DNA of 64,000 bases from contig NCRC01000012.1 of assembly GCA_002894685.1 (NCBI GenBank), forward strand, positions 1-64,000, given 5' to 3'. The translations under genes and the position numbers were made by a program. Under the pieces are notes generated by a model. That model was given only the letters and a program-made list of their open reading frames with translations. It did not search any database and was not told where the DNA came from. This DNA comes from Salinivenus lutea. GTDB lineage: Bacteria > Bacteroidota > Rhodothermia > Rhodothermales > Salinibacteraceae. Below, in pieces: positions 36,322-44,326 of this stretch; position 1 is the stretch's first letter; every line of letters begins with the position of its first letter.

Positions 36322-36705
36322 ATGATTAGCTACGTGACGACGACGCGCGACATCACCGTCACGGTTCGTCCCATTTACCTCGATGAGCCCTCCGACGTGG
36401 TAAACCGCACGTTCAAGTTTGGCTATGCCGTTTCGATTCGAAACGAGGGCCCGAGCGACGTGCAGCTCCTGCGGCGTCGGTGGGTGATCGAGGAGGCCGA
36501 CGGCCGCCGACAGGACCTGGAGGGGGACTCGACCCTTCCCGGCCATCCGGTGGTGCCGGCGGGGGACGTGCACGTACACGATGGCTCCTGCACGATCACG
36601 TCGTTCAACGGACGGGTGGAGGGCAACTACCTCGTCCAGCGGGTCGACGGGGAGCAATTTCGCGTGTCGGTTCCCTCGTTTCACCTGCACGCCGCCGCGA
36701 ATTAG
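36322..36705 (+). CDS. apaG: ApaG (Co2+/Mg2+ efflux-associated) protein
   Basis: 127 residues from ATG 36322 (MISYVTTTRDITVTVRPIYL). The single-domain ApaG fold is seen as FKFGYAVSIRNEGPSDVQLL, RRWVIEEADGRRQDLEGD and SFNGRVEGNYLVQRVDGEQF, with the conserved GxVxGNY-type segment and a C-terminal FHLHAA. The biochemical role is unclear; family members were linked to Co2+/Mg2+ resistance and diadenosine tetraphosphate. It stands alone, 43 bases convergent with the 95-residue gene. Confidence 0.92.
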   Translation: MISYVTTTRDITVTVRPIYLDEPSDVVNRTFKFGYAVSIRNEGPSDVQLLRRRWVIEEADGRRQDLEGDSTLPGHPVVPAGDVHVHDGSCTITSFNGRVEGNYLVQRVDGEQFRVSVPSFHLHAAAN

Positions 36706-36747
36706 CGTCCGGACCGGTCCGCCCTGTCCTCCTCGGACGGACGGGGC

Positions 36748-37035
36748 TCAGCTCGCGACGACCTCGACTTCGATGTCGTAGTCGCCCGTCGTGAGCGTGA
36801 TCGTTTCGTTCTCGTTGGTAAGCCCGTAGTCCTGGATGGCGTCCGGCAGGGCACTGTCCGGGGTTTGCATGTTGAACAGGGCATCGGCCACCACCTGCCA
36901 GTCCTGCGGCGTCAGGTGCACCGTGGCGTCGCGGCCGTCGGCCACCATCGGCGCGTAGTCGAGAATGCGGTTCAGGTGATTGACGGCCTGTTTCAGGTGC
37001 TTGTTTTCGGGGATGTCGGGATCAATCTCGGACAT
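36748..37035 (-). CDS. Hypothetical protein, 95 residues
   Basis: From ATG 37035 (MSEIDPDIPENKHLKQAVNH); the open frame continues upstream into a region that reads as basic, unstructured sequence in the thyA leader. The first half is helical with heptad-like hydrophobic spacing (LKQAVNHLNRILDYAPMVAD), and the second half ends in strand-like acidic sequence (ETITLTTGDYDIEVEVV). No family is recognised. It is divergent from thyA (146 bases apart) and convergent with apaG (43 bases). It is acidic, as expected for a soluble halophile protein. Confidence 0.7.
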   Translation of the reverse strand: MSEIDPDIPENKHLKQAVNHLNRILDYAPMVADGRDATVHLTPQDWQVVADALFNMQTPDSALPDAIQDYGLTNENETITLTTGDYDIEVEVVAS

Positions 37036-37180
37036 GGAGCCAGGGGGTCGATGTGGATCACGAAGCGGGTGCGCCCAACGACCGAATTCGCCGCGACGTT
37101 CCGGCCGCCGGCGTCCCAACTCCGCTCCCGTTCGCTCGTTGAGCCCACGAAGCAGACGCCCTCCTCACGCCCCGCCCCCC

Positions 37181-38065
37181 ATGCGCCCCTACCTCGACTA
37201 CCTGCAGGACGTCCTCGACCACGGCACCCGCCACGACGACCGGACCGGCACGGGGACGCTTCGCGTGTTTGGCCGCCAGTTGCGGTTCGACCTCTCGGAG
37301 GGCTTTCCCCTCCTCACCACCAAGCGCGTGTGGATGCGGGGGGTGACGGAGGAGCTCCTCTGGTTCCTGCGGGGCGAGACCAACATCCAGTCGCTCGTGC
37401 AGGCCGGCGTCTCCATCTGGACCGACTGGCCCCTCCGGCGCTACCGCGAGGAGACCGGGGAAGAGATCAGTCAGGAGGCGTTCGAGGACCGCATCGCCGA
37501 GGACGACGCCTTCGCCGAACGGTGGGGCGACCTCGGTCCCGTCTACGGCAAGCAGTGGCGTGCATTTGAAGGCCCGGACGGCCCCGTCGACCAGATTGCC
37601 CAGTTGGTCGACAATCTCCGCGAGCGGCCGCACTCCCGTCGCCACGTCGTGAGCGCCTGGCACCCTGCCCAGACGGCAACGATGGCCCTGCCCCCCTGCC
37701 ACTACGCCTTCCAGTGCTTCGTGGAGGGAGCCCCGGGCGACGGACGCCTCTCGCTCATGTGGCAGCAGCGCTCGGTCGACAGCTTCCTCGGCCTGCCCTT
37801 CAACATTGCCAGCTACGCCCTGCTCACCCACATGCTGGCCCAGCAGACGGGCCTCACGCCGCACGAGCTCATCTTCCACGGCGGCGACTGCCACATCTAC
37901 CTCAACCACCGCGAGCAGGTGGAGGAGCAACTGTCCCGTACGCCCCGCGCCCGTCCCACACTCCACCTCCGCGAGCGCGACTCGATCTTCGACTACACGA
38001 CCGACGACGTACAGATCGAGGACTACGAGCACCACCCCGCCCTCTCCGCCCCGATTGCCGTGTAG
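37181..38065 (+). CDS. thyA: Thymidylate synthase ThyA
   Basis: Folate-dependent thymidylate synthase: methylates dUMP to dTMP with 5,10-methylene-tetrahydrofolate. 294 residues from ATG 37181 (MRPYLDYLQDVLDHGTRHDD). Conserved blocks: DRTGTGTLRVFGRQLRFDL, LTTKRVWMRGVTEELLWFL, the catalytic Cys173 in LPPCHYAFQC, WQQRSVDSFLGLPFNIASYA, and HGGDCHIYLNH. It is about 30 residues longer than the E. coli enzyme, with an acidic insert around 90-120 (EETGEEISQEAFEDRIAEDD) of the kind seen in some Bacteroidota. DHFR, which recycles its dihydrofolate product, lies 2.9 kb away. Confidence 0.96.
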   Translation: MRPYLDYLQDVLDHGTRHDDRTGTGTLRVFGRQLRFDLSEGFPLLTTKRVWMRGVTEELLWFLRGETNIQSLVQAGVSIWTDWPLRRYREETGEEISQEAFEDRIAEDDAFAERWGDLGPVYGKQWRAFEGPDGPVDQIAQLVDNLRERPHSRRHVVSAWHPAQTATMALPPCHYAFQCFVEGAPGDGRLSLMWQQRSVDSFLGLPFNIASYALLTHMLAQQTGLTPHELIFHGGDCHIYLNHREQVEEQLSRTPRARPTLHLRERDSIFDYTTDDVQIEDYEHHPALSAPIAV

Positions 38066-38067
38066 GC

Positions 38068-39393
38068 CTACCGAAACTCGAAGTCCTCAAAGTGAATCCG
38101 GGCGTCGGGCACGCCGCGGGCCCGCAGTTGCCGACGAAGATCCTGCGTGAGCCGCTTGGGGCCGCACATGAAGATGTCGGCGCCGGTCACATCGCCGAGG
38201 TCGCGGGCATGGAGGTGTCCCTCCTCCGCCGAGCACACGAGCGCCACGTTCATCGAAGGCCACTGGTGGCCCAGCGCCTCGAATTCGTCGCGGTACACCG
38301 CATCGCTACGGTCGTGGACACAGTAGTAGAACTCCACGTCGGGCGCCGCAGCATCGTCGGGATCCAGGGTGCGCGCCCAACTAAGGAACGGCGCCACCCC
38401 CACCCCACCCGCAATCCAGATCTGCCGGTCGCCCCCGTCCCGGTAGTCGAACCGGCCGTACGGCCCGTCGAGAGTCGCCTCCATGCCCGGCTCCAGCCGC
38501 TCGTGGAGGCGCCTCGTGTAGTCCCCGAGCGCCTTAACCATAACGGTGACGGCGTCTGTATCCGGAGGCCCGCACAGCGTATACGGGTGGGCCTCGCGCG
38601 AGAGCCCTTCTCCGGTGACGGAGACAAAGACAAATTGCCCGGGCTCGGCCTCAATGGGCGTGCCCTGGGGCACCAGGGTCACCTCGATCACGTCGTCGGT
38701 CCGCCGCTCGACGTCCGACACGGTGTAGCGCGGCTTCGGCCACAGCGGATGCACGATGGTTTTGTAGACGGCCCCCACCAGTCCCATCCCCACCAGTCCC
38801 GTCATGTACCACCAGAGGCCCGGCCGGGCGGCCATTATCACGCGCCGCCCGCGGGTGTCCTCGACGCCCCACATGTGCACCGCCCCCGCCACGAGAACGA
38901 GCCCCAGGGCCTTGTGCGAGAGCTTCCAGCGGTCGTACGACAGCCAGGACGTGAGCGTGAGGACCATCAGGAGGCCCAGCCCCCACCCGGCATAGACCCC
39001 GAAGTCGACCGCCCACCGCGGGTGCCCCGGCAACACAAACGCCACCGCCCGCCCCCACTCCGCCGGCACAAACCGGAACGCAAGGGCAACAGGGTGAAGC
39101 ACCAGCAGCCCAAACGCCGCCACGCCCAGCCGGTGGTGGGTCCGGTACATGCCATCGAGACCGCCAAAGACCCCTTCGAGCCATCGGACGCGCGAGGAGA
39201 GCACGAACGCCTCCGCGAGCAACGCCATCCCGACCAGTCCGCTGCCGGCCCCCACGAGGGACGTCACGCGATCAACCGGCCGGACGGCGCCCCGGAGGGG
39301 CTCCAGGGACGCCCCGCTTCCGAGAAGAAGAACGATCGGCCCCAGCCCCAGGGCCCACGCAAGCACGGGACCGATCCGTCGCTTGGGTACCAT
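38068..39393 (-). CDS. Ferric-reductase-like membrane flavoprotein
   Basis: 441 residues in two parts. N-terminal about 210: six predicted helices with the ferric-reductase-like transmembrane pattern and paired His in helices (MYRTHHRLGVAAFGLLVLHP; LSHKALGLVLVAGAVHMWGV), which would hold haem. C-terminal: an FAD/NAD ferredoxin-reductase module, PGQFVFVSVTGEGLSREAHPYTL (FAD), IWIAGGVGVAPFLSW (NAD), ending FMCGPKRLTQDL. It moves electrons from NAD(P)H across the membrane, perhaps to ferric iron or a partner oxidase. It converges on thyA with 2 bases between stops. The porin gene is upstream on the same strand. Confidence 0.87.
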   Translation of the reverse strand: MVPKRRIGPVLAWALGLGPIVLLLGSGASLEPLRGAVRPVDRVTSLVGAGSGLVGMALLAEAFVLSSRVRWLEGVFGGLDGMYRTHHRLGVAAFGLLVLHPVALAFRFVPAEWGRAVAFVLPGHPRWAVDFGVYAGWGLGLLMVLTLTSWLSYDRWKLSHKALGLVLVAGAVHMWGVEDTRGRRVIMAARPGLWWYMTGLVGMGLVGAVYKTIVHPLWPKPRYTVSDVERRTDDVIEVTLVPQGTPIEAEPGQFVFVSVTGEGLSREAHPYTLCGPPDTDAVTVMVKALGDYTRRLHERLEPGMEATLDGPYGRFDYRDGGDRQIWIAGGVGVAPFLSWARTLDPDDAAAPDVEFYYCVHDRSDAVYRDEFEALGHQWPSMNVALVCSAEEGHLHARDLGDVTGADIFMCGPKRLTQDLRRQLRARGVPDARIHFEDFEFR

Positions 39394-39488
39394 GGGTCTG
39401 CAACGTTTTTAAACACCGTTGAATCGTCCATACCCGAGGCGGGCCCAAGCAGTTCGCGACACGGGATTCCGCTACGTCGCTGCGTCCG

Positions 39489-40727
39489 CTAAAAAGCCAG
39501 CTGGGTGCGAAACAGCAGCAGCGTCTCGGCATCAGGGGCCGAGGCGATGCCGGCCGTGTCGAAGGTGGTCCGCTCGATCCCCAGCATGAAGCGCACCATG
39601 GCGTTCGGGTACCAGCTGAGCGTGCCGCCCCAGGCGCGCGCCTGCGACGCCGTAGTCGGCGACGCGAACGTCGGGAACGTGGCGTCATCGAGGGAAACCC
39701 CGTGGACGCGCACCCCGAGCTCGAAGGCGCCCGGCCCGGGCTCGGCGGCAAACGGATCCTGCGGCACCACCATCCCCTCCCGCGCGTCCTCTCCCGTCAG
39801 CACCACCGACGCGCTGGCCTGCCAGGCCGCATGCGCGAGCGTCTCCGTCGCCCGGCCAAACCGCACCGTTTCCCGGAGGATCGTGTACTCCCCCAGCAGT
39901 TCAACCGGGCCGGCATAGAGGCGGGCCTGCGGGGCGAGGCGCCACCGCCGCCCATCGGCCCGGGCTCCCTCGCGGTACGTGAAAAAGGGCTGACGACCGG
40001 TCGTGCTCAGGCGCGTGAGCGCCGGGGTTTCGTCGGTGCCCGTGACGTGCCCGAAGGTCCCCGCGACCCCGAGCCCGAGTTCCGAGAGCGCGGTCGCCTG
40101 CCGCGCAAACGGCTCCACAAACAGGCGCGCCGCCCCCTCCTTCGCATCGTCCACATCCGCGCCCGGCTCCGTCGCCCCCGGCGTGCCATTGAAGAGGCCC
40201 GCGGCGTACGACACCCGCCCCGCGCCCCCGTCTCCCGACACCATCACCCCTACGTCGCGGCCCGGCACCAGCCCCGTCGGGACGCCGCGCTCCACGTGCA
40301 TGAGGCCCGTCGTCGACTGCAGATTTTCGAGCCCCACCGGCACCTTGAAGCGCCCCATGCGCAGCCGCAGCGACGGCGCAAAGCGAGCCTCCACGTAGGC
40401 GTCGTCAATCTCGGGCCCGCCCGCCCCAAAGTCGGGGCGCACGCTGAAGGCGAATCGCTCGTGCACGTGCCCCTGGAGGCGTGGGCGGACGCGGCGGAGA
40501 AAAAGACGGTCGGCCCCGGGCGCATCCTCAGCGCCGGAGAGCACCCGCGCATCCAGGTAGAGATCGCTGCGCAGCCGCACCTCGAACGCCCCGTCGGCGG
40601 ACCGCAGGCGAATCCCGTCCGCCCCCGCCTCAACCGAGCCGCCGGACTGTGCACGCGCGCTCCCGCCCCCTCCGAATCCGACAAGCAGAATGAGAAGGAC
40701 CCCTCCCCATCGGCAAAATCCGAACAT
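39489..40727 (-). CDS. Outer-membrane porin, phosphate-selective OprP/OprO-like
   Basis: 412 residues with a signal peptide (MFGFCRWGGVLLILLVGFGG ... ARAQ). The mature protein is a beta barrel with the opening pattern of this family: FEVRLRSDLYLDARVLSG, RLFLRRVRPRLQGHVHERFA and FRPDFG-like SVRPDFGAGGPEIDDAYVEA, then RFAPSLRLRMGRFKVPVGLE, and it ends in a terminal aromatic (LLFRTQLAF). OprP-like porins pass small anions such as phosphate. Ligand selectivity cannot be set from the sequence. The ferric-reductase-like gene follows after 95 bases on the same strand. No phosphate regulon gene is near. Confidence 0.82.
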   Translation of the reverse strand: MFGFCRWGGVLLILLVGFGGGGSARAQSGGSVEAGADGIRLRSADGAFEVRLRSDLYLDARVLSGAEDAPGADRLFLRRVRPRLQGHVHERFAFSVRPDFGAGGPEIDDAYVEARFAPSLRLRMGRFKVPVGLENLQSTTGLMHVERGVPTGLVPGRDVGVMVSGDGGAGRVSYAAGLFNGTPGATEPGADVDDAKEGAARLFVEPFARQATALSELGLGVAGTFGHVTGTDETPALTRLSTTGRQPFFTYREGARADGRRWRLAPQARLYAGPVELLGEYTILRETVRFGRATETLAHAAWQASASVVLTGEDAREGMVVPQDPFAAEPGPGAFELGVRVHGVSLDDATFPTFASPTTASQARAWGGTLSWYPNAMVRFMLGIERTTFDTAGIASAPDAETLLLFRTQLAF

Positions 40728-40966
40728 ATAGCGACAAAGCGATCAACGACACGGCTGGCGAGCAGAAAGACTCTTACCCGACATTACGAAACTGTTAACC
40801 CCGCAGGATCCAATGCCCGAAAGAAATTCACCGGGACTGATTCTCTCAGCGCTCAGTTCCCTGCGCCCCCGCCCTCGGGCGCATCGGAACGGGCCGTGGG
40901 CTCAGGCGTGGAGACCGGCGGCTTCTCATTCTTCGCCTCAGTCTCTCGGACCCACCCGCTCCCCTC

Positions 40967-41476
40967 GTGCCCGAACTCGTCCTCATCGCCGCCGTCGCCG
41001 AATCGAACCGAGTCATTGGCCAGGACAAAGACCTGCCCTGGCACATTCCGGAGGACCTGAAGCGGTTTAAGCGGCTCACCACCGGACACCCGATGGTGAT
41101 GGGGCGGCGCACGTTCGAGTCGATCGTCCACCAGTTCGGCGGCCCACTTCCTGACCGCCGCCTGATCGTACTCAGCACGCAGGGGCCGTTCGAACAGTAC
41201 CCCGAGGTCGAGACGTACGCCTCGATCGAGGCCGCGATGCAGGCTGTCGCCGACGCCGACACCGTCTTCATCGGCGGGGGCGAATCCGTCTACGAGCAGT
41301 TTCTGCCCCGCGCCGACCGCCTGGAGCTCACGCTCGTCGAGGGAGACTACGAGGGCGACACCTACTTCCCCCCCTTCGAGCACCTCGTCGGCGACGTGTT
41401 TGAGGAGGTCGCGACGGAGGCCCACGACGGGTTCCGGTTCGTGACCTACGAGCGGGGGGAGGGCGACGAGGCGTAG
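40967..41476 (+). CDS. folA: Dihydrofolate reductase
   Basis: 169 residues, start GTG at 40967 (no ATG fits better). Reduces dihydrofolate to tetrahydrofolate with NADPH. Motifs: LIAAVAESNRVIGQDKDLPW with the Trp and the catalytic acid (IPEDLKRFK), GHPMVMGRRTFES (NADPH-binding), LSTQGPFEQY and IGGGESVYEQFLP with the GG pair. The C-terminal part (YFPPFEHL, GFRFVTYERG) is usual. It is separate from thyA, unlike many genomes. Its last 31 bases overlap the end of the convergent patatin gene. About 240 bases upstream have no supported gene. Confidence 0.94.
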   Translation: MPELVLIAAVAESNRVIGQDKDLPWHIPEDLKRFKRLTTGHPMVMGRRTFESIVHQFGGPLPDRRLIVLSTQGPFEQYPEVETYASIEAAMQAVADADTVFIGGGESVYEQFLPRADRLELTLVEGDYEGDTYFPPFEHLVGDVFEEVATEAHDGFRFVTYERGEGDEA

Positions 41477-42654
41477 TCCGACGGCGATTCTGTGCGCGGC
41501 TCCTCGGCAAAGAAGGCCTCGATGCGGTCGTGTTCGCGACGGGCATCGTTGTACCCAATTTCCAGGAGGCGCTGCAGGTAGCCGGATTCGAAGAGGAGCA
41601 TGCTCAACCAGTCGGGCTGCGGGTCGTCCTTCCACTGCACGGCGGAGAGGAGGTGCCCCATCGCCCCGCCGATGTCGAGCGCATAGTCGTCGGCCAGCGC
41701 GCCGAGGTCGACCGACGGACGAAGGACCAGGAGGTCAATCGGCCGGAGCCGGCCGCGCGACTCGGGGCGTATCTGTCGCACCAATCGGTTGATGCGGCGC
41801 AGCACCGCGGCGTCGTGCTCCAGAACGTCCAGCATGAGCACGTTGGCCAGGATGCCGGCCATCTGGAAGAGGGAGGGATAGGCCGCGGTGCGGCCGGAGT
41901 GGTTCACCTCGGCCTGGGACCGTTCGTAGCGGGTGGAGATTACGAACAGCCGGTCCGCCCCCAGGTGGACGGCGGGCGCCAGGGGGTCGAGCATGCGGAG
42001 GCCCCCATCGCCGTACCAGGCCCCGTTGAGGCGCACCGCCGGAAAGACCATCGGCAGGGCCGTGGAGGCCATTACGTGATCGAGGCTCAGCACGGCGCGG
42101 CGGCCCACCCGGTTGGGCCGGTCCCAGTTTGTAATCGAACAGCCCTGCACCCAGGTCACCGTCTGCAGCGTGGCGTAGTTGGAGGTGGAGATGGCCAGGG
42201 CCTCCAGGCGTCCTGCCTTCACATTTTCGGCCACCCCCGTGAAGCGCCCCTTGTGGTCGGTTGGCAGATGATCGTCGAGGTAGGCGCGGAGGGGCGCCGT
42301 GTCCAGGAAGGTTTGCTCTTTGCAGGGAGTGCCCTGCACCAGCGATTTCCCCAGCGTCCAGAGCGAGCGTGGGCGGAAGACATCCTCCATGGTCAGGTTC
42401 TCCCAGTACGAGGTGAGGCGCGCCGTGCGCTCGTTCCACGGGCCGGGGTCGGCCGCCAGGTGCGCGGCGTTGATCGATCCTGCCGACACGCCCGTCATGA
42501 TCGGCACGTCGGCCTCCGGGAAGGCCTCGCCCACGTAGCAGAGCACTCCGGTCTGGTACGCCGCCCGGGCCCCACCGCCGCCAAGCATGAGGGCCGTGGA
42601 GCAGGAGGACGGGGAGGAGTCGGTAGACGAACCCATGGAGGAAGCAGAGGACAA
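41446..42654 (-). CDS. Patatin-like phospholipase
   Basis: 402 residues. Lipid acyl hydrolase of the patatin family with a Ser-Asp dyad: the oxyanion loop GGGGAR (25-30), nucleophile Ser57 in TGVSAGS, and catalytic Asp at about 215 in YGDGGLRMLDPL. HVMASTALPMVFPAVRLNGAW is also characteristic. The C-terminal about 150 residues contain a helical domain without a known signature (RINRLVRQIRPESRGRLRP ... LSMLLFESGYLQRLLEIGYN). The start could also be the ATG at 42636, which drops six residues. The 3' end overlaps the convergent DHFR gene by 31 bases. Confidence 0.92.
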   Translation of the reverse strand: MSSASSMGSSTDSSPSSCSTALMLGGGGARAAYQTGVLCYVGEAFPEADVPIMTGVSAGSINAAHLAADPGPWNERTARLTSYWENLTMEDVFRPRSLWTLGKSLVQGTPCKEQTFLDTAPLRAYLDDHLPTDHKGRFTGVAENVKAGRLEALAISTSNYATLQTVTWVQGCSITNWDRPNRVGRRAVLSLDHVMASTALPMVFPAVRLNGAWYGDGGLRMLDPLAPAVHLGADRLFVISTRYERSQAEVNHSGRTAAYPSLFQMAGILANVLMLDVLEHDAAVLRRINRLVRQIRPESRGRLRPIDLLVLRPSVDLGALADDYALDIGGAMGHLLSAVQWKDDPQPDWLSMLLFESGYLQRLLEIGYNDARREHDRIEAFFAEEPRTESPSDYASSPSPRS

Positions 42655-42700
42655 CGAAGAAAAACACCGACGGCCCCACCCAGAAGCCCCGGCCCGCGGG

Positions 42701-43510
42701 TCACGAGGTATGCCAGCGGTATCGGCGAAGCAGCTCCGGATCCCGGGACCGCTTCATGATGGTCCCGCACTTCTCACAATAGAACACAACCTCCTTCACC
42801 GGAGCCGAAATGCCGAGCATGAAGAAGAACCCCGCACTCCAGCCGTAGTGCGGCTCCACCGTCACCCGCGGGTGGGTGAGGTCGTGCCCACAGGAGCAGC
42901 GTTCTACGTCGGCCTGCTCGGCAACGGCCTGCTTGGTCGCCGTCTTCGGGGACAGTGTCGTCGTCCCCCCGGGTTCGACCGTCTCCTGGCGGCTCGGGGC
43001 GGACGTAGCCGTACCGGCCGGCACGGTCTCGCGCGTGTCGAAGGCCTCGTCCCGCCACCACAGGTCCGGCTCTTCCTCGTCCTGCGGGCCGAACACATAG
43101 CTGTCGGCCGACCACGCCCCGGGCCCAAACACGAAGACCACAACCAACAGAAAGAGCACCAGCGCCGAGAATTCCAACGACTGGTTTGCCGAGAGCAGCC
43201 CCTCATCCAGGTGCACAAAGAACACGGCCCCGACCAGCACCGGAATCTGCACGAGCGCCGCCAGACGAGTGAGAAGGCCGGCCGCCAGAAGCAGCCCCCC
43301 GAGGAGGTGCGAGAACGACACGTAGTGCGCAAGGGCCGCCGACGTCACCGAGAACGACGACAGGTCCACGAGCGCGGCGACCCCCTGCGACTCCGCAATA
43401 AACAACACCCCGCGCACAAACAGCCCCACGCCCAGATACATGCGCACGAGGTCGATGCCGATGTCGCGGTGAGTGGCAATCCAATCGACGAGGTCCCGGT
43501 AGGAGAACAT
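42701..43510 (-). CDS. DoxX-like membrane protein with C-terminal zinc-ribbon-like domain
   Basis: 269 residues from ATG 43510 (MFSYRDLVDWIATHRDIGID). The N-terminal half has four membrane helices with the DoxX-like pattern (RMYLGVGLFVRGVLFIAESQ, ALAHYVSFSHLLGGLLLAAG, RLAALVQIPVLVGAVFFVHL, SALVLFLLVVVFVFGPGAW). A Thr/Pro/Gly-rich linker (about 165-195) leads to a C-terminal cytoplasmic part with two Cys pairs, CSCGHDL and CEKCGTIM, which could bind zinc. A DoxX domain fused to a Cys4 module is unusual, and this gene is distinct from the tandem pair at 30768-31625. It is divergent from the 43803 gene across 292 bases. Confidence 0.75.
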   Translation of the reverse strand: MFSYRDLVDWIATHRDIGIDLVRMYLGVGLFVRGVLFIAESQGVAALVDLSSFSVTSAALAHYVSFSHLLGGLLLAAGLLTRLAALVQIPVLVGAVFFVHLDEGLLSANQSLEFSALVLFLLVVVFVFGPGAWSADSYVFGPQDEEEPDLWWRDEAFDTRETVPAGTATSAPSRQETVEPGGTTTLSPKTATKQAVAEQADVERCSCGHDLTHPRVTVEPHYGWSAGFFFMLGISAPVKEVVFYCEKCGTIMKRSRDPELLRRYRWHTS

Positions 43511-43705
43511 GGCACGAGGTCGGTTCTGAATGGTGGTGTCGGAAAGGCCTCCGTGGGGGCAACGACGCGGCCCCGTCTCCCAAACGAATCGTGTAGTTGT
43601 CATGAACGAGTCGTGAACTCACTGTGGACAACAATTCGCCTGTTCATCCTCAGTTCCGGAAAGAGCCCGTCATCCGATTTGTGCGGCGGTCTGCGCCCCT
43701 CGTTA

Positions 43706-43726
43706 CAGCCCCGTGCTCCGGGGCTG
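43706..43726. other. GC hairpin in the leader of the 43803 gene
   Basis: CAGCCCCG (43706-43713) and CGGGGCTG (43719-43726) form an eight-base-pair stem with a five-base loop, 77 bases before the start codon of the 43803-44315 gene. No U tract follows, so a leader structure or protein-binding site is more likely than a terminator. The rest of the 43511-43802 gap has no supported gene. Confidence 0.35.
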
Positions 43727-43802
43727 GTTCTCCCGAAAACAAATGTACGCACACCCCTTACAACAGGAACAGCGCTCCTCTCCTTCAGCCTACCCGCACA
43801 GC

Positions 43803-44315
43803 ATGTCTTCGTCGCTGTTTTCCTCGCTCCCCGACGGGGCCCAGGTCTGGATCCACCCGGCCGACGCCCCCCTCTCCGAGGCTGTACAGACCGCCTTTGC
43901 CGACCGGCTCCGGGCATTCGTGGACACCTGGACCTCGCACGAACAGGCGGTCCGCGGCAACGCCACGGTCCTGTACGACCGGTTCGTGGTGCTGGCCGGC
44001 CTCCGCGCCGACGGCGCCGCGCCCTCCGGCTGCGCCATCGACGACGCCGCCCACACCATCAAGGCCACGGCGCGCGAGCTGGAGGTGCAGTGGGTCCCGT
44101 CGCTCCACGTGCTGTACCGAACGTCCGACGGCACCGTCGCGTCCGTCCCGCGCTCAACCTTCCAGGAAAAAGCCGATGCCGGGGCCGTCACGATGGAGAC
44201 GACGGTCTTTGATCCGAGCATCTCCTCCCTCGGGGAGCTGCGCGGGGGGGCCTTCGAGCAGCCGGCCCGACACTCCTGGCACGCCCGCGCCTTCTCCCTT
44301 CCGCAGCCTGCCTAG
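43803..44315 (+). CDS. Conserved Bacteroidota small protein commonly labelled 'ABC transporter ATPase'
   Basis: 170 residues from ATG 43803 (MSSSLFSSLPDGAQVWIHPA). The pattern, an aromatic VWIHPADAPLSEA opening, FVDTWTSHEQAVRG, TVLYDRFVVLAG, SGCAIDDAAHTIK, a middle domain and a Trp near the C-terminus (ARHSWHARAF), matches a family from Bacteroidota that is labelled ABC transporter ATPase in databases. There is no Walker A, Walker B or signature motif, so that label is wrong for this protein. Its function is unknown. It is followed after 11 bases by the K+ channel gene, suggesting one transcript. Confidence 0.75.
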   Translation: MSSSLFSSLPDGAQVWIHPADAPLSEAVQTAFADRLRAFVDTWTSHEQAVRGNATVLYDRFVVLAGLRADGAAPSGCAIDDAAHTIKATARELEVQWVPSLHVLYRTSDGTVASVPRSTFQEKADAGAVTMETTVFDPSISSLGELRGGAFEQPARHSWHARAFSLPQPA

Positions 44316-44326
44316 CGCCGTCTCCG

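Noticed and set aside
40862..40882. GCGCCC/GGGCGC hairpin upstream of DHFR
   Set aside because: Short GC hairpins like this arise often in such GC-rich DNA; no U tract or other regulatory signal accompanies it.
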